Assembly (NCBI RefSeq): GCF_027107535.1
Contig: NZ_CP114283.1
Location: 3,844,001-3,908,000, forward strand
DNA length: 64,000 nucleotides
Origin: Streptomyces aurantiacus
GTDB taxonomy: Bacteria; Actinomycetota; Actinomycetes; Streptomycetales; Streptomycetaceae
Direction: 5' to 3'
The stretch's first letter is position 1. Every line of letters starts with the position of its first letter. The notes under the pieces were generated by a model that saw only the letters and a list, made by a program, of their open reading frames with translations, searched no databases and had not been told where the DNA came from. Positions 53,527 through 62,964 of this stretch are shown in pieces. Both the position numbers and the translations under genes were made by a program.

Positions 53527-53554
53527 CCGCCGTTCTCTTCCCCTGGAGCGCACC

Positions 53555-55924
53555 ATGGACAGCAGCCCCACCGACCCCGGCAGACGAAGACTCCTCTCCC
53601 TCGCCGCTGCGGCCGGCGTCGGCACCGCACTCGGCGGCATGCCCGCCTTCACCGCGACCGCGGCCCCGCACCGGCCCACCGATTCGCCGCTCCTGAAGGG
53701 GAGTTCACGCGACCGGCTGTGGTGGCAGGCACCCGCGGACGAGCATTCGATGATCGAGCAGGGTCTGCCCATCGGCAACGGCCGTCTGGGCGCCCTCACG
53801 AGCAACGACCCCGGCCGCGAGCTCCTCCTGATCACCGACGCCACGATGTGGACCGGCGGACTCAACGACACACTCGACGCCGACGGCCAGTTCCCCTACG
53901 ACCGTGAGAAGTTCGGCTCCTTCACGCTGCTCGCCCGCCTCACCGTCGACATCCCGGACCACGACCTGTCCGCCGTGAACGGCTATCGCCGCACGCTGGA
54001 CCTCGCGCAGGGTGTGGTGACCACGTCGTACGTACGCTCCAACGTCACGTACCGGCGGCAGGTCTTCGCCAGCCGGCCCGACGACGTGATCGTCCTGCAC
54101 TTCACCCAGAGCGGCGGCGGCCGCTACACCGGCGGCATCGCCCTCGAAGGGACCCACGGAGAGACCGTGGAGGGCACCTCCTTCGGCGCGGCCTTCCATA
54201 ACGGCCTGCGCTACGGCGCGGCGGTGAAGGCGTACGGCAGGGGTGGCAGCGTCCGCGTGCGCGGCTCGCGGATCGACTTCGCGGGCTGCGAGGACCTCAC
54301 CGTGGTGGTCAGCGGCGGCACCAACTACGCGCCCGACGCCTCGGCCCGGTACCGAGACCCGTCCCTGGACCCCGAGCGCCTGGCCCGCAGCAAGGTCCAC
54401 GCGGCGGCGACCCATGCGGCGGACACCCTGCTGCGCACCCATGTGGCCGACCACCGGGCCCTGTTCGGGCAACTGGACATCTCACTCGGTGCCTCCTCCG
54501 CCGCACAGCGCTCCCTGGACACCTGGGAACGGATCAGGGCACGCGCCCGGGACGACGCGCCCGATCCCGAACTGGAAGCCGCCTACCTGCAGTTCGGCCG
54601 CTACCTCATGATCTCCGGGTCCCGCGGCAGCCTCCCGCTGAACCTCCAGGGGCTGTGGCTGGACGGCAACGACCCGGACTGGATGGGCGACTACCACACG
54701 GACATCAACATCCAGATGAACTACTGGATGGCCGACCGGGCCGGTCTGTCCCAGTGCTTCGACGCGCTCACCGACTACTGCCTGGCCCAGCTCCCGTCCT
54801 GGACGAAGCTCACCCACGACCTCTTCAACGACCCGCGCAACCGCTACCGCAACTCCACCGGGAGGATCGCCGGCTGGACCGTCGCCATCTCCACCAACAT
54901 CCACGGTGGGAACGGCTGGTGGTGGCATCCGGCGGGCAACGCCTGGCTGTGCACCACCCTGTGGGAGCACTACGAGTTCACCGGCTCGCGCGCGCACCTG
55001 GCGAGGATCTACCCGCTCCTGAAGGGCGCCTGCGAGTTCTGGGAGGCGCGGCTGCTCACCACGACACTGCCCGGCACCTCGCGGGAGGTGCTCGTCGCCG
55101 ACAGCGACTGGTCGCCCGAGCACGGCCCGCTCGACGCCAAGGGCATCACCTACGCTCAGGAACTGGTGTGGGCGCTGTTCGACAACTACCGCACCGCCGC
55201 AGCGGAGTTGAAGAAGGACGCTGCCTACGCGAAGACGGTCGGCGGTCTCCAGGAGCGGCTGTACCTGCCGAAGGTGAGTGCCAGGACGGGCTGGCTGGAG
55301 GAGTGGATGTCGCCCGACAACCTCGGCGAGACCACCCACCGGCATCTGTCCCCGCTCGTCGGGCTCTTCCCCGGTGACCGCATCCGCCCCGACGACTCCA
55401 CCCCGCCCGAGATCGTCGAGGGCGCGACGGCCCTGCTCGCCGCACGCGGCATGGAGAGCTTCGGCTGGGCCAACGCATGGCGGAGCCTGTGCTGGGCCCG
55501 GCTCAAGCACGCGGAGAACGCCTACCGGCTCGTCGTCAACAACCTCCGCCCGTCGACCGGCGGCGGCAACGGCACCGCACCGAACCTCTTCGACATCTAC
55601 GAGGTCGAGAAGGGCCGCGGCATCTTCCAGATCGACGCCAACTTCGGCACGCCCGCGGCGATGATCGAGATGCTCCTGTACTCCCGCCCGGGCCGTCTGG
55701 AACTGCTCCCGGCTCTCCCCGACGCATGGGCGAAGTCCGGTTCCGTCACGGGAGTCGGCGCCCGGGGAGGCTTCGTCGTCGACCTGCGCTGGCGTGACGG
55801 CAGGCCGACGGAGGTGCGGATCCGCAGCGTGGGCGGCCGGACGACAACGGTCGCCCACGGCGGTACGTCCCGCACGGTGACCCTGAAACCCGGCGCCTCC
55901 GTCACCCTGCGGGGCCTCGCATGA
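53555..55924 (+). CDS. GH95 alpha-L-fucosidase family glycosidase
   Basis: A 789-residue Tat-exported enzyme (DPGRRRLLSLAAAAGVG at the N-terminus). The N-terminal beta-sandwich begins WWQAPADEHSMIEQGLPIGN. The (alpha/alpha)6 barrel holds the family's conserved LPLNLQGLWLDGND, HTDINIQMNYWMADR (Asn pair) and DWSPEHGPLDAKG, whose Glu is the expected general acid. The C-terminus is a small beta domain. GH95 enzymes invert at alpha-1,2-L-fucosides or alpha-L-galactosides in xyloglucan, mucin or pectin side chains. Its stop codon overlaps the start of the GDSL gene (ATGA). Confidence 0.92.
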   Translation: MDSSPTDPGRRRLLSLAAAAGVGTALGGMPAFTATAAPHRPTDSPLLKGSSRDRLWWQAPADEHSMIEQGLPIGNGRLGALTSNDPGRELLLITDATMWTGGLNDTLDADGQFPYDREKFGSFTLLARLTVDIPDHDLSAVNGYRRTLDLAQGVVTTSYVRSNVTYRRQVFASRPDDVIVLHFTQSGGGRYTGGIALEGTHGETVEGTSFGAAFHNGLRYGAAVKAYGRGGSVRVRGSRIDFAGCEDLTVVVSGGTNYAPDASARYRDPSLDPERLARSKVHAAATHAADTLLRTHVADHRALFGQLDISLGASSAAQRSLDTWERIRARARDDAPDPELEAAYLQFGRYLMISGSRGSLPLNLQGLWLDGNDPDWMGDYHTDINIQMNYWMADRAGLSQCFDALTDYCLAQLPSWTKLTHDLFNDPRNRYRNSTGRIAGWTVAISTNIHGGNGWWWHPAGNAWLCTTLWEHYEFTGSRAHLARIYPLLKGACEFWEARLLTTTLPGTSREVLVADSDWSPEHGPLDAKGITYAQELVWALFDNYRTAAAELKKDAAYAKTVGGLQERLYLPKVSARTGWLEEWMSPDNLGETTHRHLSPLVGLFPGDRIRPDDSTPPEIVEGATALLAARGMESFGWANAWRSLCWARLKHAENAYRLVVNNLRPSTGGGNGTAPNLFDIYEVEKGRGIFQIDANFGTPAAMIEMLLYSRPGRLELLPALPDAWAKSGSVTGVGARGGFVVDLRWRDGRPTEVRIRSVGGRTTTVAHGGTSRTVTLKPGASVTLRGLA

Positions 55925-57147
55925 CGCCCCGCCTCGCCTGGGCGGGCCTCCTGGCGGCGCTGCTGACGATCGCCGCCACCCTTCCCGGCACTCCGGCGGC
56001 CGCCCGGGGCTCCGCCGACCGGCCCGACGTGGTCACCTGGGGCGCGAGCGCGGACCGTCTGGGAGACGCGGTCCCCGACCGCAGCCACCGCCTGGTCGTG
56101 CGCACCAGCGTGGCGGGGGACAACACCCGTATCCGGCTCACCAACGCCTTCGGGGACAGGCCGGTGACCTTCGACAGCGTCTACGCCGGCATCCAGCGGT
56201 CGGGCGCCGAACTGGTCCGCGGCAGCAACCGGCGACTGACCTTCGGCGGCGCCCACGTGGTCACCCTCCCGGCGGGCGCCGTCGCGTACAGCGACCCGCT
56301 GCCCGGCGGACTGCCCGCCGCGGCCGACCTGGTCGTCAGCCTGCACACGCGGGCGGCGGGTGGGCCGGCGACCGGCCACGGCATGGCCATGCAGACGTCG
56401 TACACCGCCTCCGGCGACCACACGGGGGAGGAGAGCGGGGTCAACTGGACCGAGCGCACCGGCTCCTGGTTCTACCTCGACGCGGTCACCGTACGGACGG
56501 CCGCCTCCGTGGGGGCGGTCGTCGCGCTCGGGGACTCCATCACGGACGGCTGGCAGTCGAGCGGCGACCTGAACCGCCGCTGGCCCGACTACCTGGCCCG
56601 CCGTCTGGAGGCAACGGGCAGTCCCGTCAGGGGAGTCGCCAATGAGGGGATCTCGGGCAACAAGGTCCTGGCGGACGGCGCCGGGCAGAGCGCCCTGAAC
56701 CGGCTGGACCGTGACGTCCTGTCCCAGTCCGGCGTCCGTACGGTCTTTCTCTTCGAGGGTGTCAACGACATCAAGGCGCACACGGGCGTCACGGCTGCCG
56801 ACCTCGTGGCGGGTTACCGGGACATCGTCGCCCGCGCTCACCGGGCGGGGAAATGCGTCGTCGGCGCCACCGTCGCGCCCTTCAAGGGCTGGTACGAGTG
56901 GGACGCGGCCGCGGAGTCCGTACGCCAGGAGGTCAACCGGTTCATCAGGACCAGCGGGGAGTTCGACGCCGTCAGCGACTTCGACCGCCTCCTGCGCAGT
57001 CCCTACGACCACGAGCGCATTCTCCCAGTCTTCGACGGTGGCGACCATCTGCACCCCAACGACAAGGGGATGCAGGCGATGGCCGATTCGGTCGACCTGG
57101 ACAGTCTGCGCTGCGGCCGGTCCGCCGCTCCGGACGGCAGCCGTTGA
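55921..57147 (+). CDS. Secreted SGNH/GDSL esterase
   Basis: A 408-residue secreted esterase. The signal peptide covers about residues 1-28 (ending TPAAARG). A jelly-roll domain (DVVTWGASADRLGDAVPDRS to about residue 195) precedes the hydrolase domain. The catalytic Ser is S206 in VVALGDSITDGW; the Gly and Asn blocks are VANEGISGNKVLADG and VFLFEGVNDIKAHTG; the Asp-His pair is in GGDHLHPNDKG. Such enzymes remove acetyl or other acyl groups from pectin or hemicellulose. It is coupled to GH95 by a 4-base overlap. Confidence 0.9.
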   Translation: MTPRLAWAGLLAALLTIAATLPGTPAAARGSADRPDVVTWGASADRLGDAVPDRSHRLVVRTSVAGDNTRIRLTNAFGDRPVTFDSVYAGIQRSGAELVRGSNRRLTFGGAHVVTLPAGAVAYSDPLPGGLPAAADLVVSLHTRAAGGPATGHGMAMQTSYTASGDHTGEESGVNWTERTGSWFYLDAVTVRTAASVGAVVALGDSITDGWQSSGDLNRRWPDYLARRLEATGSPVRGVANEGISGNKVLADGAGQSALNRLDRDVLSQSGVRTVFLFEGVNDIKAHTGVTAADLVAGYRDIVARAHRAGKCVVGATVAPFKGWYEWDAAAESVRQEVNRFIRTSGEFDAVSDFDRLLRSPYDHERILPVFDGGDHLHPNDKGMQAMADSVDLDSLRCGRSAAPDGSR

Positions 57148-57167
57148 CGTGAACGCTGTCCGGTGAT

Positions 57168-57187
57168 CTGAACCCGATTTGGTTCAG
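57168..57187. repeat. Short inverted repeat before GH105
   Basis: CTGAACC-CGATTT-GGTTCAG, a perfect 7-bp dyad 20 bases after the GDSL stop and 78 bases before the GH105 start. It is AT-richer than its surroundings. It may be a weak terminator or an operator for a separate GH105 promoter. Confidence 0.4.
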
Positions 57188-57265
57188 GCCAAGTTGACGC
57201 GTGCTCATGGACACCTGCCGGGGCGGGAGTTCAGGATGAGTTTCACATGGAGAGGAGTCGTTCAC

Positions 57266-58405
57266 ATGGATAGACGCCATCTGCTGGTCGGCGGTGCCGC
57301 TCTCTCAGCCTCAGCCGCTCTGCTCCCCTTACACACCGCCGCCGCGGCTCCCGCGCGCGCCGCGGCCGCCCCACCGTCCAGAGCCGCGATCACCCGGGAC
57401 CTGCGCCGCGTCGCCGACCACTGGATCGGCGCCCACACGGACCCCGGCGACAACGGCTGGGCCAATGCCACGTTCTTCAGCGGTCTGCTCGCCCTGCACC
57501 GGCTGACCGGCAGCCCCCGATACCTCGCCTACGCGCGCGGCTGGGCCGAGAAGCATGCTTACGGCCTGCGGGGCGGAGTGACGACCCGGCACGCCGACAA
57601 CCACAACGCCGGACAGGCCTACCTCGACCTCTACGAGATCGAACCGGAGGAACAGAAACTCACCGCGATCGAGGAGTCCCTGCACCGCATGGTGTACACG
57701 GACCAGCCGGCGAAGCACGACGACTGGTGGTGGGACGACGCCCTCCACATGGCCATGCCGCCGTTCGCCCGCATCGGCGCCCTGCGCGGGGACCCCCAGT
57801 ACTGGCAGAAGCTGTACGCCCTCTACGACCACACCAAACGCACCGAGGGCGGGCCAGGACTGTACGACGCCGGCACCGGCCTCTGGTACCGCGACAAGCG
57901 ATTCCTGCCCGGCGGGATCGTGTCCCCCACGGGCCGGCCCGTGGTCTGGTCGCGCGGCAACGGCTGGGTGGCCGGCGGACACGTCAAGACCCTCAAGGCC
58001 CTGCCCCGGAGTGAACGGCATGCCGCCGAGTACAGGGAGACCCTGACGCGGCTGGTCACCGCACTGGCAACGGTGCAGCGCACGGACGGCTTCTGGAACG
58101 TCAACCTCGCCGACCCCGGGCACCTGCCCGGCCCCGAGACGAGCGGCACTTCCTTCTTCCTCTACGGCACGGCCTACGCGATCCGCGCCCGCCTCGTGGA
58201 CGGGTCCGCGTTCCTGCCGGTGGCGGTCCGGGCCTGGCACGGCCTGGTCACCACGGCCGTCCATCCCGACGGCTTCCTCGGCTACGTCCAGAAGGTGGGC
58301 GACCGCCCGGAGTCCAACCAGCCCGTCACGTACGACAGCACCTCGGACTTCGGCGTCGGCGCCTTCCTGCTCGCGGGCACCGAACTCGCCCGTCTGGCCC
58401 GCTGA
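57266..58405 (+). CDS. GH105/GH88 unsaturated uronyl hydrolase, predicted secreted
   Basis: A 379-residue enzyme of the YteR/YesR type that removes unsaturated galacturonic acid from rhamnogalacturonan oligosaccharides left by lyases. The (alpha/alpha)6 barrel has NGWANATFFSGLLALHRL, the catalytic-Asp segment DWWWDDALHMAMPPFARIG, and VWSRGNGWVAGGHVKTLKAL. The N-terminus reads DRRHLLVGGAALSASAALLP with a later AAA-type cleavage region, a Tat-like export signal; most relatives are cytoplasmic. GAGAGGAG before ATG 57266 sets the start; 57236 is an alternative. Confidence 0.88.
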   Translation: MDRRHLLVGGAALSASAALLPLHTAAAAPARAAAAPPSRAAITRDLRRVADHWIGAHTDPGDNGWANATFFSGLLALHRLTGSPRYLAYARGWAEKHAYGLRGGVTTRHADNHNAGQAYLDLYEIEPEEQKLTAIEESLHRMVYTDQPAKHDDWWWDDALHMAMPPFARIGALRGDPQYWQKLYALYDHTKRTEGGPGLYDAGTGLWYRDKRFLPGGIVSPTGRPVVWSRGNGWVAGGHVKTLKALPRSERHAAEYRETLTRLVTALATVQRTDGFWNVNLADPGHLPGPETSGTSFFLYGTAYAIRARLVDGSAFLPVAVRAWHGLVTTAVHPDGFLGYVQKVGDRPESNQPVTYDSTSDFGVGAFLLAGTELARLAR

Positions 58406-58478
58406 CGGCACCGCCGCACGGGCGGGCCCGACCGGTCGGTAGCGTGGGCACCTCGACCGACTCGACGGAGGCCATCAC

Positions 58479-59327
58479 ATGACCCGCCCGATCACCGTGG
58501 GAGCAGACGGTACTGCCGAATCCCTGGCCGCCGTGCACTGGGCGGCCAGGGAGGCGGTACGCCGTGCACTTCCGCTGCGTGTCGTGCACGCCGGGGAGAA
58601 GTCCGACGACGAGGGCCGGGCGGCAGGTGTCCGGGAAGCGCTCGCGCAGACCGCACGGGAGATCACCGGACGCCACCCCGGTCTGCAGGTGACCACCGAC
58701 ATCATCGACGGCGACCCGGTCGAGGCACTGGTCGCCGCCGCCGACGAGGCCGAGACGCTGGTGCTCGGCTCGCGCGGCCACGGCGCGATCGTCGGCTTCC
58801 TGCTCGGCTCGGTCGGCCAGCAGGTGATCGCCGAGTCCACCCGGCCCGTCGTGCTCGTACGCGCCGAGGACCGGGCCGAGTCCGAGGCGGCCGGCCGCGA
58901 GATCGTCGTGGGACAGCAGGGCGGTCCGCAGGACAGCGCCGCCGCCCTGGGGTTCGCGTTCGAGACGGCGGCGGTACGCGGCGCCGCCGTTCGCGTCGTG
59001 CGGGCCTGGAGCCTGCCCACCGTGTTCACCTACAGCCCCGGCTCCCTGAAGCTCCTCGACGAGGCCGGCGGCCTGGAACCGTACGAGCAGAAGGCACTCG
59101 AGGAAGCACTTCAGCCGTGGCTGGAGCGGTTCCCCGACGTGCCGGTGACCCGGCACGTCGAGATGGGCAGTGCGGGCGAGGTGCTGCTCTCGGTGGCGGC
59201 AGGGGCCCAGTTGATGGTGGTCGGCCGGCGCGCGCACCGCTCGGCCGTGGGCTCACGGATCGGTTCGGTCGCCCACGGGGTCGTACATCACGCGCCGTCC
59301 CCGGTGGCGGTCGTCCCGCCGGCCTGA
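58479..59327 (+). CDS. Universal stress protein with two UspA domains
   Basis: A 282-residue tandem UspA protein. Domain 1 starts ITVGADGTAESLAAVHWAAR and has the nucleotide-binding loop GSRGHGAIVGFLLGSVGQQV. Domain 2 starts IVVGQQGGPQDSAAALGFAF and ends with VVGRRAHRSAVGSRIGSVAHG. These proteins bind ATP or other nucleotides and are induced by stress or dormancy. A purine-rich GACGGAGG precedes the ATG. The 3' end overlaps the convergent DUF4032 gene by 40 bases. Confidence 0.9.
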   Translation: MTRPITVGADGTAESLAAVHWAAREAVRRALPLRVVHAGEKSDDEGRAAGVREALAQTAREITGRHPGLQVTTDIIDGDPVEALVAAADEAETLVLGSRGHGAIVGFLLGSVGQQVIAESTRPVVLVRAEDRAESEAAGREIVVGQQGGPQDSAAALGFAFETAAVRGAAVRVVRAWSLPTVFTYSPGSLKLLDEAGGLEPYEQKALEEALQPWLERFPDVPVTRHVEMGSAGEVLLSVAAGAQLMVVGRRAHRSAVGSRIGSVAHGVVHHAPSPVAVVPPA

Positions 59328-60574
59328 CCGGCCGCCTCGGCGGCGTCCGCCGTCGGCGACAGCGAGTCCCGCACCGCCGGGAGGATGTTCTTGACGTAGT
59401 CCCCGACGACCGTGTCCAGATCGATGTCGTGCTGCGCCCGCTCCGACAGGTACCAGCGGTGCTCGAGAAGCTCGTGGTAGAGCTCGGCCGGATCCATGGA
59501 GCCGCGCAGCTCCAGCGGTATGGCACGCACGGTGGGCCGGAAGACGTCCCGCACCCAGCGGTGGGCCAGCACCTCGGGCCGGGCGGCGAGGGGATCGCCC
59601 GGCGCGTAGTCGTCCTGGGTGGCCATCCAGCTCTCCAGGTCGTTCAGCAGTCGCCGCGCCTGGTTCTCCTCGGCGTCCAGCCCGGTCAGACGCAGCAACT
59701 GGCGCTGGTGGTGCCCGGCGTCGACGACCTTCGGCACGAACGTGACGGTGTCACCGTTGGAGGAGTGCGCGATCTGCATCTCGGCGACGTCGAAACCGAG
59801 CTCGTTCAGGCGCCGGATCCGGCGGTCGATGTAGTGGTGCTTGCCCGCCGGGTACACCGACGTCCGGGTCAGCTCCTGCCACAGCCCGGTGTAGCGCTTG
59901 CAGATCTCCATGCCGAACTCGATGGGGTCCACCGACGGGTGGAGGGCGCCGGAGGCCTCCAGGTCCAGCAGTTCCCCGCTGATGTTGACGCGTGCCAGGT
60001 CGAGGTCGTACTCCCGCTGGCCGGGGCTCAGCTGCGGGTGGACCTCTCCGGTCTCGGCGTCGACGAGATACGCGGCGTACGCCCCGGCGTCCCGCCGGAA
60101 CAGCGTGTTGGACAGCGAGCAGTCCCCCCAGGCGAACCCCGCGAGATGCAGCCGGACCAGCAGCACGGCCAGCGCGTCCATGAGGCGGTGCATGGTGGCG
60201 GGCCGCATCGTCGTCTCGAACATCGACCGGTAGGGCATCGAACCACCCAGATGCCGGGTGATGAGCACCGACTCCAGCGGTCCGCCGTTCCCGTCGGTGC
60301 GGCCGGTGACCACGGCGAGGGGGTCGACCGAGGGGATGTTCAGCCGGTCGAGTCCGCGCAGCAGCTCGTACTCGCGCAGGGCGGGCCGTTCGGCGAGTTC
60401 CTTGACCGCCACGACCTCCGCGCCGGCGCGCGCGTACCGCACCACGTGCCGTGAGATACCCCGGGGCAGCGGCACCAGGTAGTGCTCGGGCCACTCCTCC
60501 AGGGGCAGATGCCAGGGCAGGTCGAGCAGGAGCGCGGGATGCTCCGGGTTGGTGGCGCTGATCTGCAAAGCCAT
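59288..60574 (-). CDS. DUF4032 domain protein, kinase-like
   Basis: A 428-residue cytoplasmic protein. The N-terminal half resembles a small-molecule kinase fold: VVAVKELAERPALREYELLR for the Lys and C-helix Glu, FAWGDCSLSNTLFRRDAG for the catalytic loop, and AAYLVDAETGEVHPQL for the metal Asp. The C-terminal half is the DUF4032 part (ELYHELLEHRWYLSERAQHD, VVGDYVKNILP). DUF4032 proteins are actinobacterial and of unknown function. The start at 60574 is used because ALQISATNPEHPALLLDLPW is the usual N-terminus. Confidence 0.85.
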   Translation of the reverse strand: MALQISATNPEHPALLLDLPWHLPLEEWPEHYLVPLPRGISRHVVRYARAGAEVVAVKELAERPALREYELLRGLDRLNIPSVDPLAVVTGRTDGNGGPLESVLITRHLGGSMPYRSMFETTMRPATMHRLMDALAVLLVRLHLAGFAWGDCSLSNTLFRRDAGAYAAYLVDAETGEVHPQLSPGQREYDLDLARVNISGELLDLEASGALHPSVDPIEFGMEICKRYTGLWQELTRTSVYPAGKHHYIDRRIRRLNELGFDVAEMQIAHSSNGDTVTFVPKVVDAGHHQRQLLRLTGLDAEENQARRLLNDLESWMATQDDYAPGDPLAARPEVLAHRWVRDVFRPTVRAIPLELRGSMDPAELYHELLEHRWYLSERAQHDIDLDTVVGDYVKNILPAVRDSLSPTADAAEAAGQAGGTTATGDGA

Positions 60575-60697
60575 CGCTCGCTTGCCCTGCCTCACGGTCG
60601 GCCGTCATGTCGCAGGAGCATCTCCGCACCTGGACGGCCTCCTCGTCAACACGGGAGTCCGTTTCGTCACCAGGTGGGAGATGCGCCCCGTCGGTGT

Positions 60698-62347
60698 TCA
60701 GGCCGGCTGATCGACACCCAGCACCGCGCGGACCTCGAAGTTCTCGTACGTCTCGGTGTCCTGCGGCTCGCGGGACATGACCGTGCCGAGCCAGCCCAGC
60801 AGGAATCCGGCGGGGACGGAGACGATCCCCGGGTTCTGCAGCGGGAAGAAGGCGAAGTCGGCGCCGGGGTAGAACGAGGCGGCCTTCGAGGAGACGACGG
60901 GGGAGCAGACGACCAGCAGAACGGAGGTGACGAGGCCTCCGTAGAGGCTGAGCAGCGCCCCACGCGCGTTGAAGCGGCGCCAGAACAGGCTGTAGACCAT
61001 GGTCGGCAGGATCGCGGACGCCGCGATCGCGAAGGCGAGGAACGCCAGGGTCGCCGTGTTCGTCCCCCAGGAGACGAGCGCGAGCAGTATGCCGAGGACA
61101 CCGATGACGACGGCGGCCAGCCGGGCCACGGTCAGCTCCTCGCGCTGGCGCGCCTGCCCCTTGCGGATCACCTCTCCGTACAGGTCGTGCGCGAGCGAGG
61201 AGGCCGCCGCGAGGGTGAGCCCCGCGGCCACGGCCAGCAGCGTCACGAAGGCCAGACAGGAGATGAGCGCGGTGAGTACGGCGCCGCCGATCTCCTGGGC
61301 GAGCAGGAGTACCGCCGCGTCGCCCTTCGCATCGATACCCGCGATCTCGTCCCGGCCCACCAGTGCTGTGGCGCCCAGCCCGAGCACGCCCGCCGCCAGA
61401 CAGACGAAGCCGACCAGGCCCATCGCCCACAGGATGGAGCGGCGAAGCACCCGGGTGGCGCTCGGCGCCAGCAGCCGCATCATCACGTGGGGGAGCGCGG
61501 CCAGTCCCAGCACGATGGCGATCTGCAGGCTGAAGAAGTCGAGTTTGCTGGTCGTACTGGCGCCGTAGCGCAGCCCGGGCTCCAGGAAGCGCTGTCCGAG
61601 CCCGCTGCCCGAGGCGGCGGCGCCGAGCAGGCCGTCGATGTTCCACCGGTAGCGGTGCAGCACCATCACGGCGGTCACCGCGACTCCGACGACCAGCATG
61701 ACGGCCTTGACGATCTGGATGAAGGTCGCCCCGGGCATGCCGCCGAGCGCCACGTACAGCACGACGAGGGTGCCGATGGCCACCACGCACAGGGTGCGGG
61801 TGGTGCTGTCCGGCTGCCCGACGAACTGTGTCAGCAGGGCCACGCTGCCGACGAGTTGGGCGACGAGGTAGAGCACGGTGATGATCAGCGTGCAGAACGC
61901 GAGGGCCAGGCGGACCGAACGCTGGCTGCGCGGCAGACGCAGGGCCAGCGTGTCGCCGAGTGTGAATCTGCCGGAGTTGCGCAGGGGTTCGGCGATCAGC
62001 AAAAGCACCATCACCCAGGCCACGCTGGTGCCGACGAGGTACAGCAGGCCGTCGTAGCCGGTGAGCGCGACCAGGCCGGTACTGCCCAGCAGGGTGGCCG
62101 CGGACAGGTAGTCCCCGCACATCGCGAGCCCGTTGCGCAGCGGCGACATGGTCCGGTTGCCGAGATAGAACTCGGCGATCTCGTCGCCCTGCGGAGCGGT
62201 GATGAGTGCGGTGAACATGCTGACCACGACGACCGACACGAAGAGGATGAAGGTCAGCTTCAGACTGAAGCCGCCGACCACACCCGCGGAGAGGTGCGCC
62301 GTGCCGCCTTCCGAGGTGGCCGCCGTGAGGGCGGCGGCGGAGGTCAC
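60698..62347 (-). CDS. Sodium:solute symporter, cation/acetate (ActP/MctC) type
   Basis: A 549-residue SSS-family transporter with about thirteen membrane segments. Family blocks include EFYLGNRTMSPLRNGLAMCG, GDYLSAATLLGSTGLVALTG, LVAQLVGSVALLTQFVG and ALGGMPGATFIQIVKAVMLV. It is typical of monocarboxylate (acetate, pyruvate, propionate) uptake. GTG at 62347 overlaps the stop of the DUF485 gene (GTGA), the usual coupling for this pair; GTG 62350 is an alternative. The C-terminus (QDTETYENFEVRAVLGVD) is cytoplasmic. Confidence 0.9.
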   Translation of the reverse strand: MTSAAALTAATSEGGTAHLSAGVVGGFSLKLTFILFVSVVVVSMFTALITAPQGDEIAEFYLGNRTMSPLRNGLAMCGDYLSAATLLGSTGLVALTGYDGLLYLVGTSVAWVMVLLLIAEPLRNSGRFTLGDTLALRLPRSQRSVRLALAFCTLIITVLYLVAQLVGSVALLTQFVGQPDSTTRTLCVVAIGTLVVLYVALGGMPGATFIQIVKAVMLVVGVAVTAVMVLHRYRWNIDGLLGAAASGSGLGQRFLEPGLRYGASTTSKLDFFSLQIAIVLGLAALPHVMMRLLAPSATRVLRRSILWAMGLVGFVCLAAGVLGLGATALVGRDEIAGIDAKGDAAVLLLAQEIGGAVLTALISCLAFVTLLAVAAGLTLAAASSLAHDLYGEVIRKGQARQREELTVARLAAVVIGVLGILLALVSWGTNTATLAFLAFAIAASAILPTMVYSLFWRRFNARGALLSLYGGLVTSVLLVVCSPVVSSKAASFYPGADFAFFPLQNPGIVSVPAGFLLGWLGTVMSREPQDTETYENFEVRAVLGVDQPA

Positions 62348-62754
62348 CACGTCCTGAACCGCCTCTGCGGCTGGGGGACTCGGGCCCGCTGGGCCGCGTG
62401 GCGGTGCAGTTCGGCACGCAGGCGGTCGGCGGTCGGGTCGATCCGCCGGTCCATGTGCACGCAGTAGCGCCAGGCGGTCACGGCCATCACGACGAACTGC
62501 CCCACACCGCCCGCGAGTCCCAGCGTCACATGGCCGAACAGCGGCTGGTTGAGCACGCCGGGCAGGAAACTCGACAGCAGCACGAACAGCAGGAACCCAC
62601 CCACCGAAACCGACATCGCCACCGCTGCGAACCTGCGGTGAGCGCCGCGTACGGAGCGGAAGTCGGGGTGGGAACCGATCGTGGGCCGGGGAGCGGGCCC
62701 GGCCGGAGCCCCGTCCGGAGGGGAACCGTGGTGAGAGCTCAGGTGTGGTGGCAT
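62344..62754 (-). CDS. DUF485 membrane protein, symporter partner (YjcH-like)
   Basis: A 136-residue membrane protein with two helices (FAAVAMSVSVGGFLLFVLLS and LGLAGGVGQFVVMAVTAWRY), the DUF485 core, and the family's basic C-terminus (MDRRIDPTADRLRAELHRH). It is regularly encoded just before the ActP-type symporter and probably assists it. The start at 62754 has GAGG six bases upstream; earlier ATG/TTG codons at 62766-62769 are less well placed. Confidence 0.85.
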   Translation of the reverse strand: MPPHLSSHHGSPPDGAPAGPAPRPTIGSHPDFRSVRGAHRRFAAVAMSVSVGGFLLFVLLSSFLPGVLNQPLFGHVTLGLAGGVGQFVVMAVTAWRYCVHMDRRIDPTADRLRAELHRHAAQRARVPQPQRRFRTW

Positions 62755-62964
62755 ACCGTGCCTCATCAATAAAAGTGCAGCTCAAGATGCATTGCTGAAC
62801 GCGGCTCAAGTTCTCGGATCGCGTAGATCGGGAATCGGCCCGAATTTCCGCCGTAATCCTCATCCGGCGCAGCCGGGCTGCCTCGCTGGTGGGGTATGTC
62901 AGCGCGGCAGAACGGATTCTGGCATTCAATCGATTCGATAATCAACAGTGGGAATGTGAGGGAA

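Noticed and set aside
59751..62417. A very long open frame (888 codons) on the minus strand across the DUF4032 and symporter genes
   Set aside because: It is an out-of-frame shadow of two well-supported genes on the same strand; the translation is Arg/Gly/Ala/Pro-rich with no domain, as GC-rich DNA often gives.
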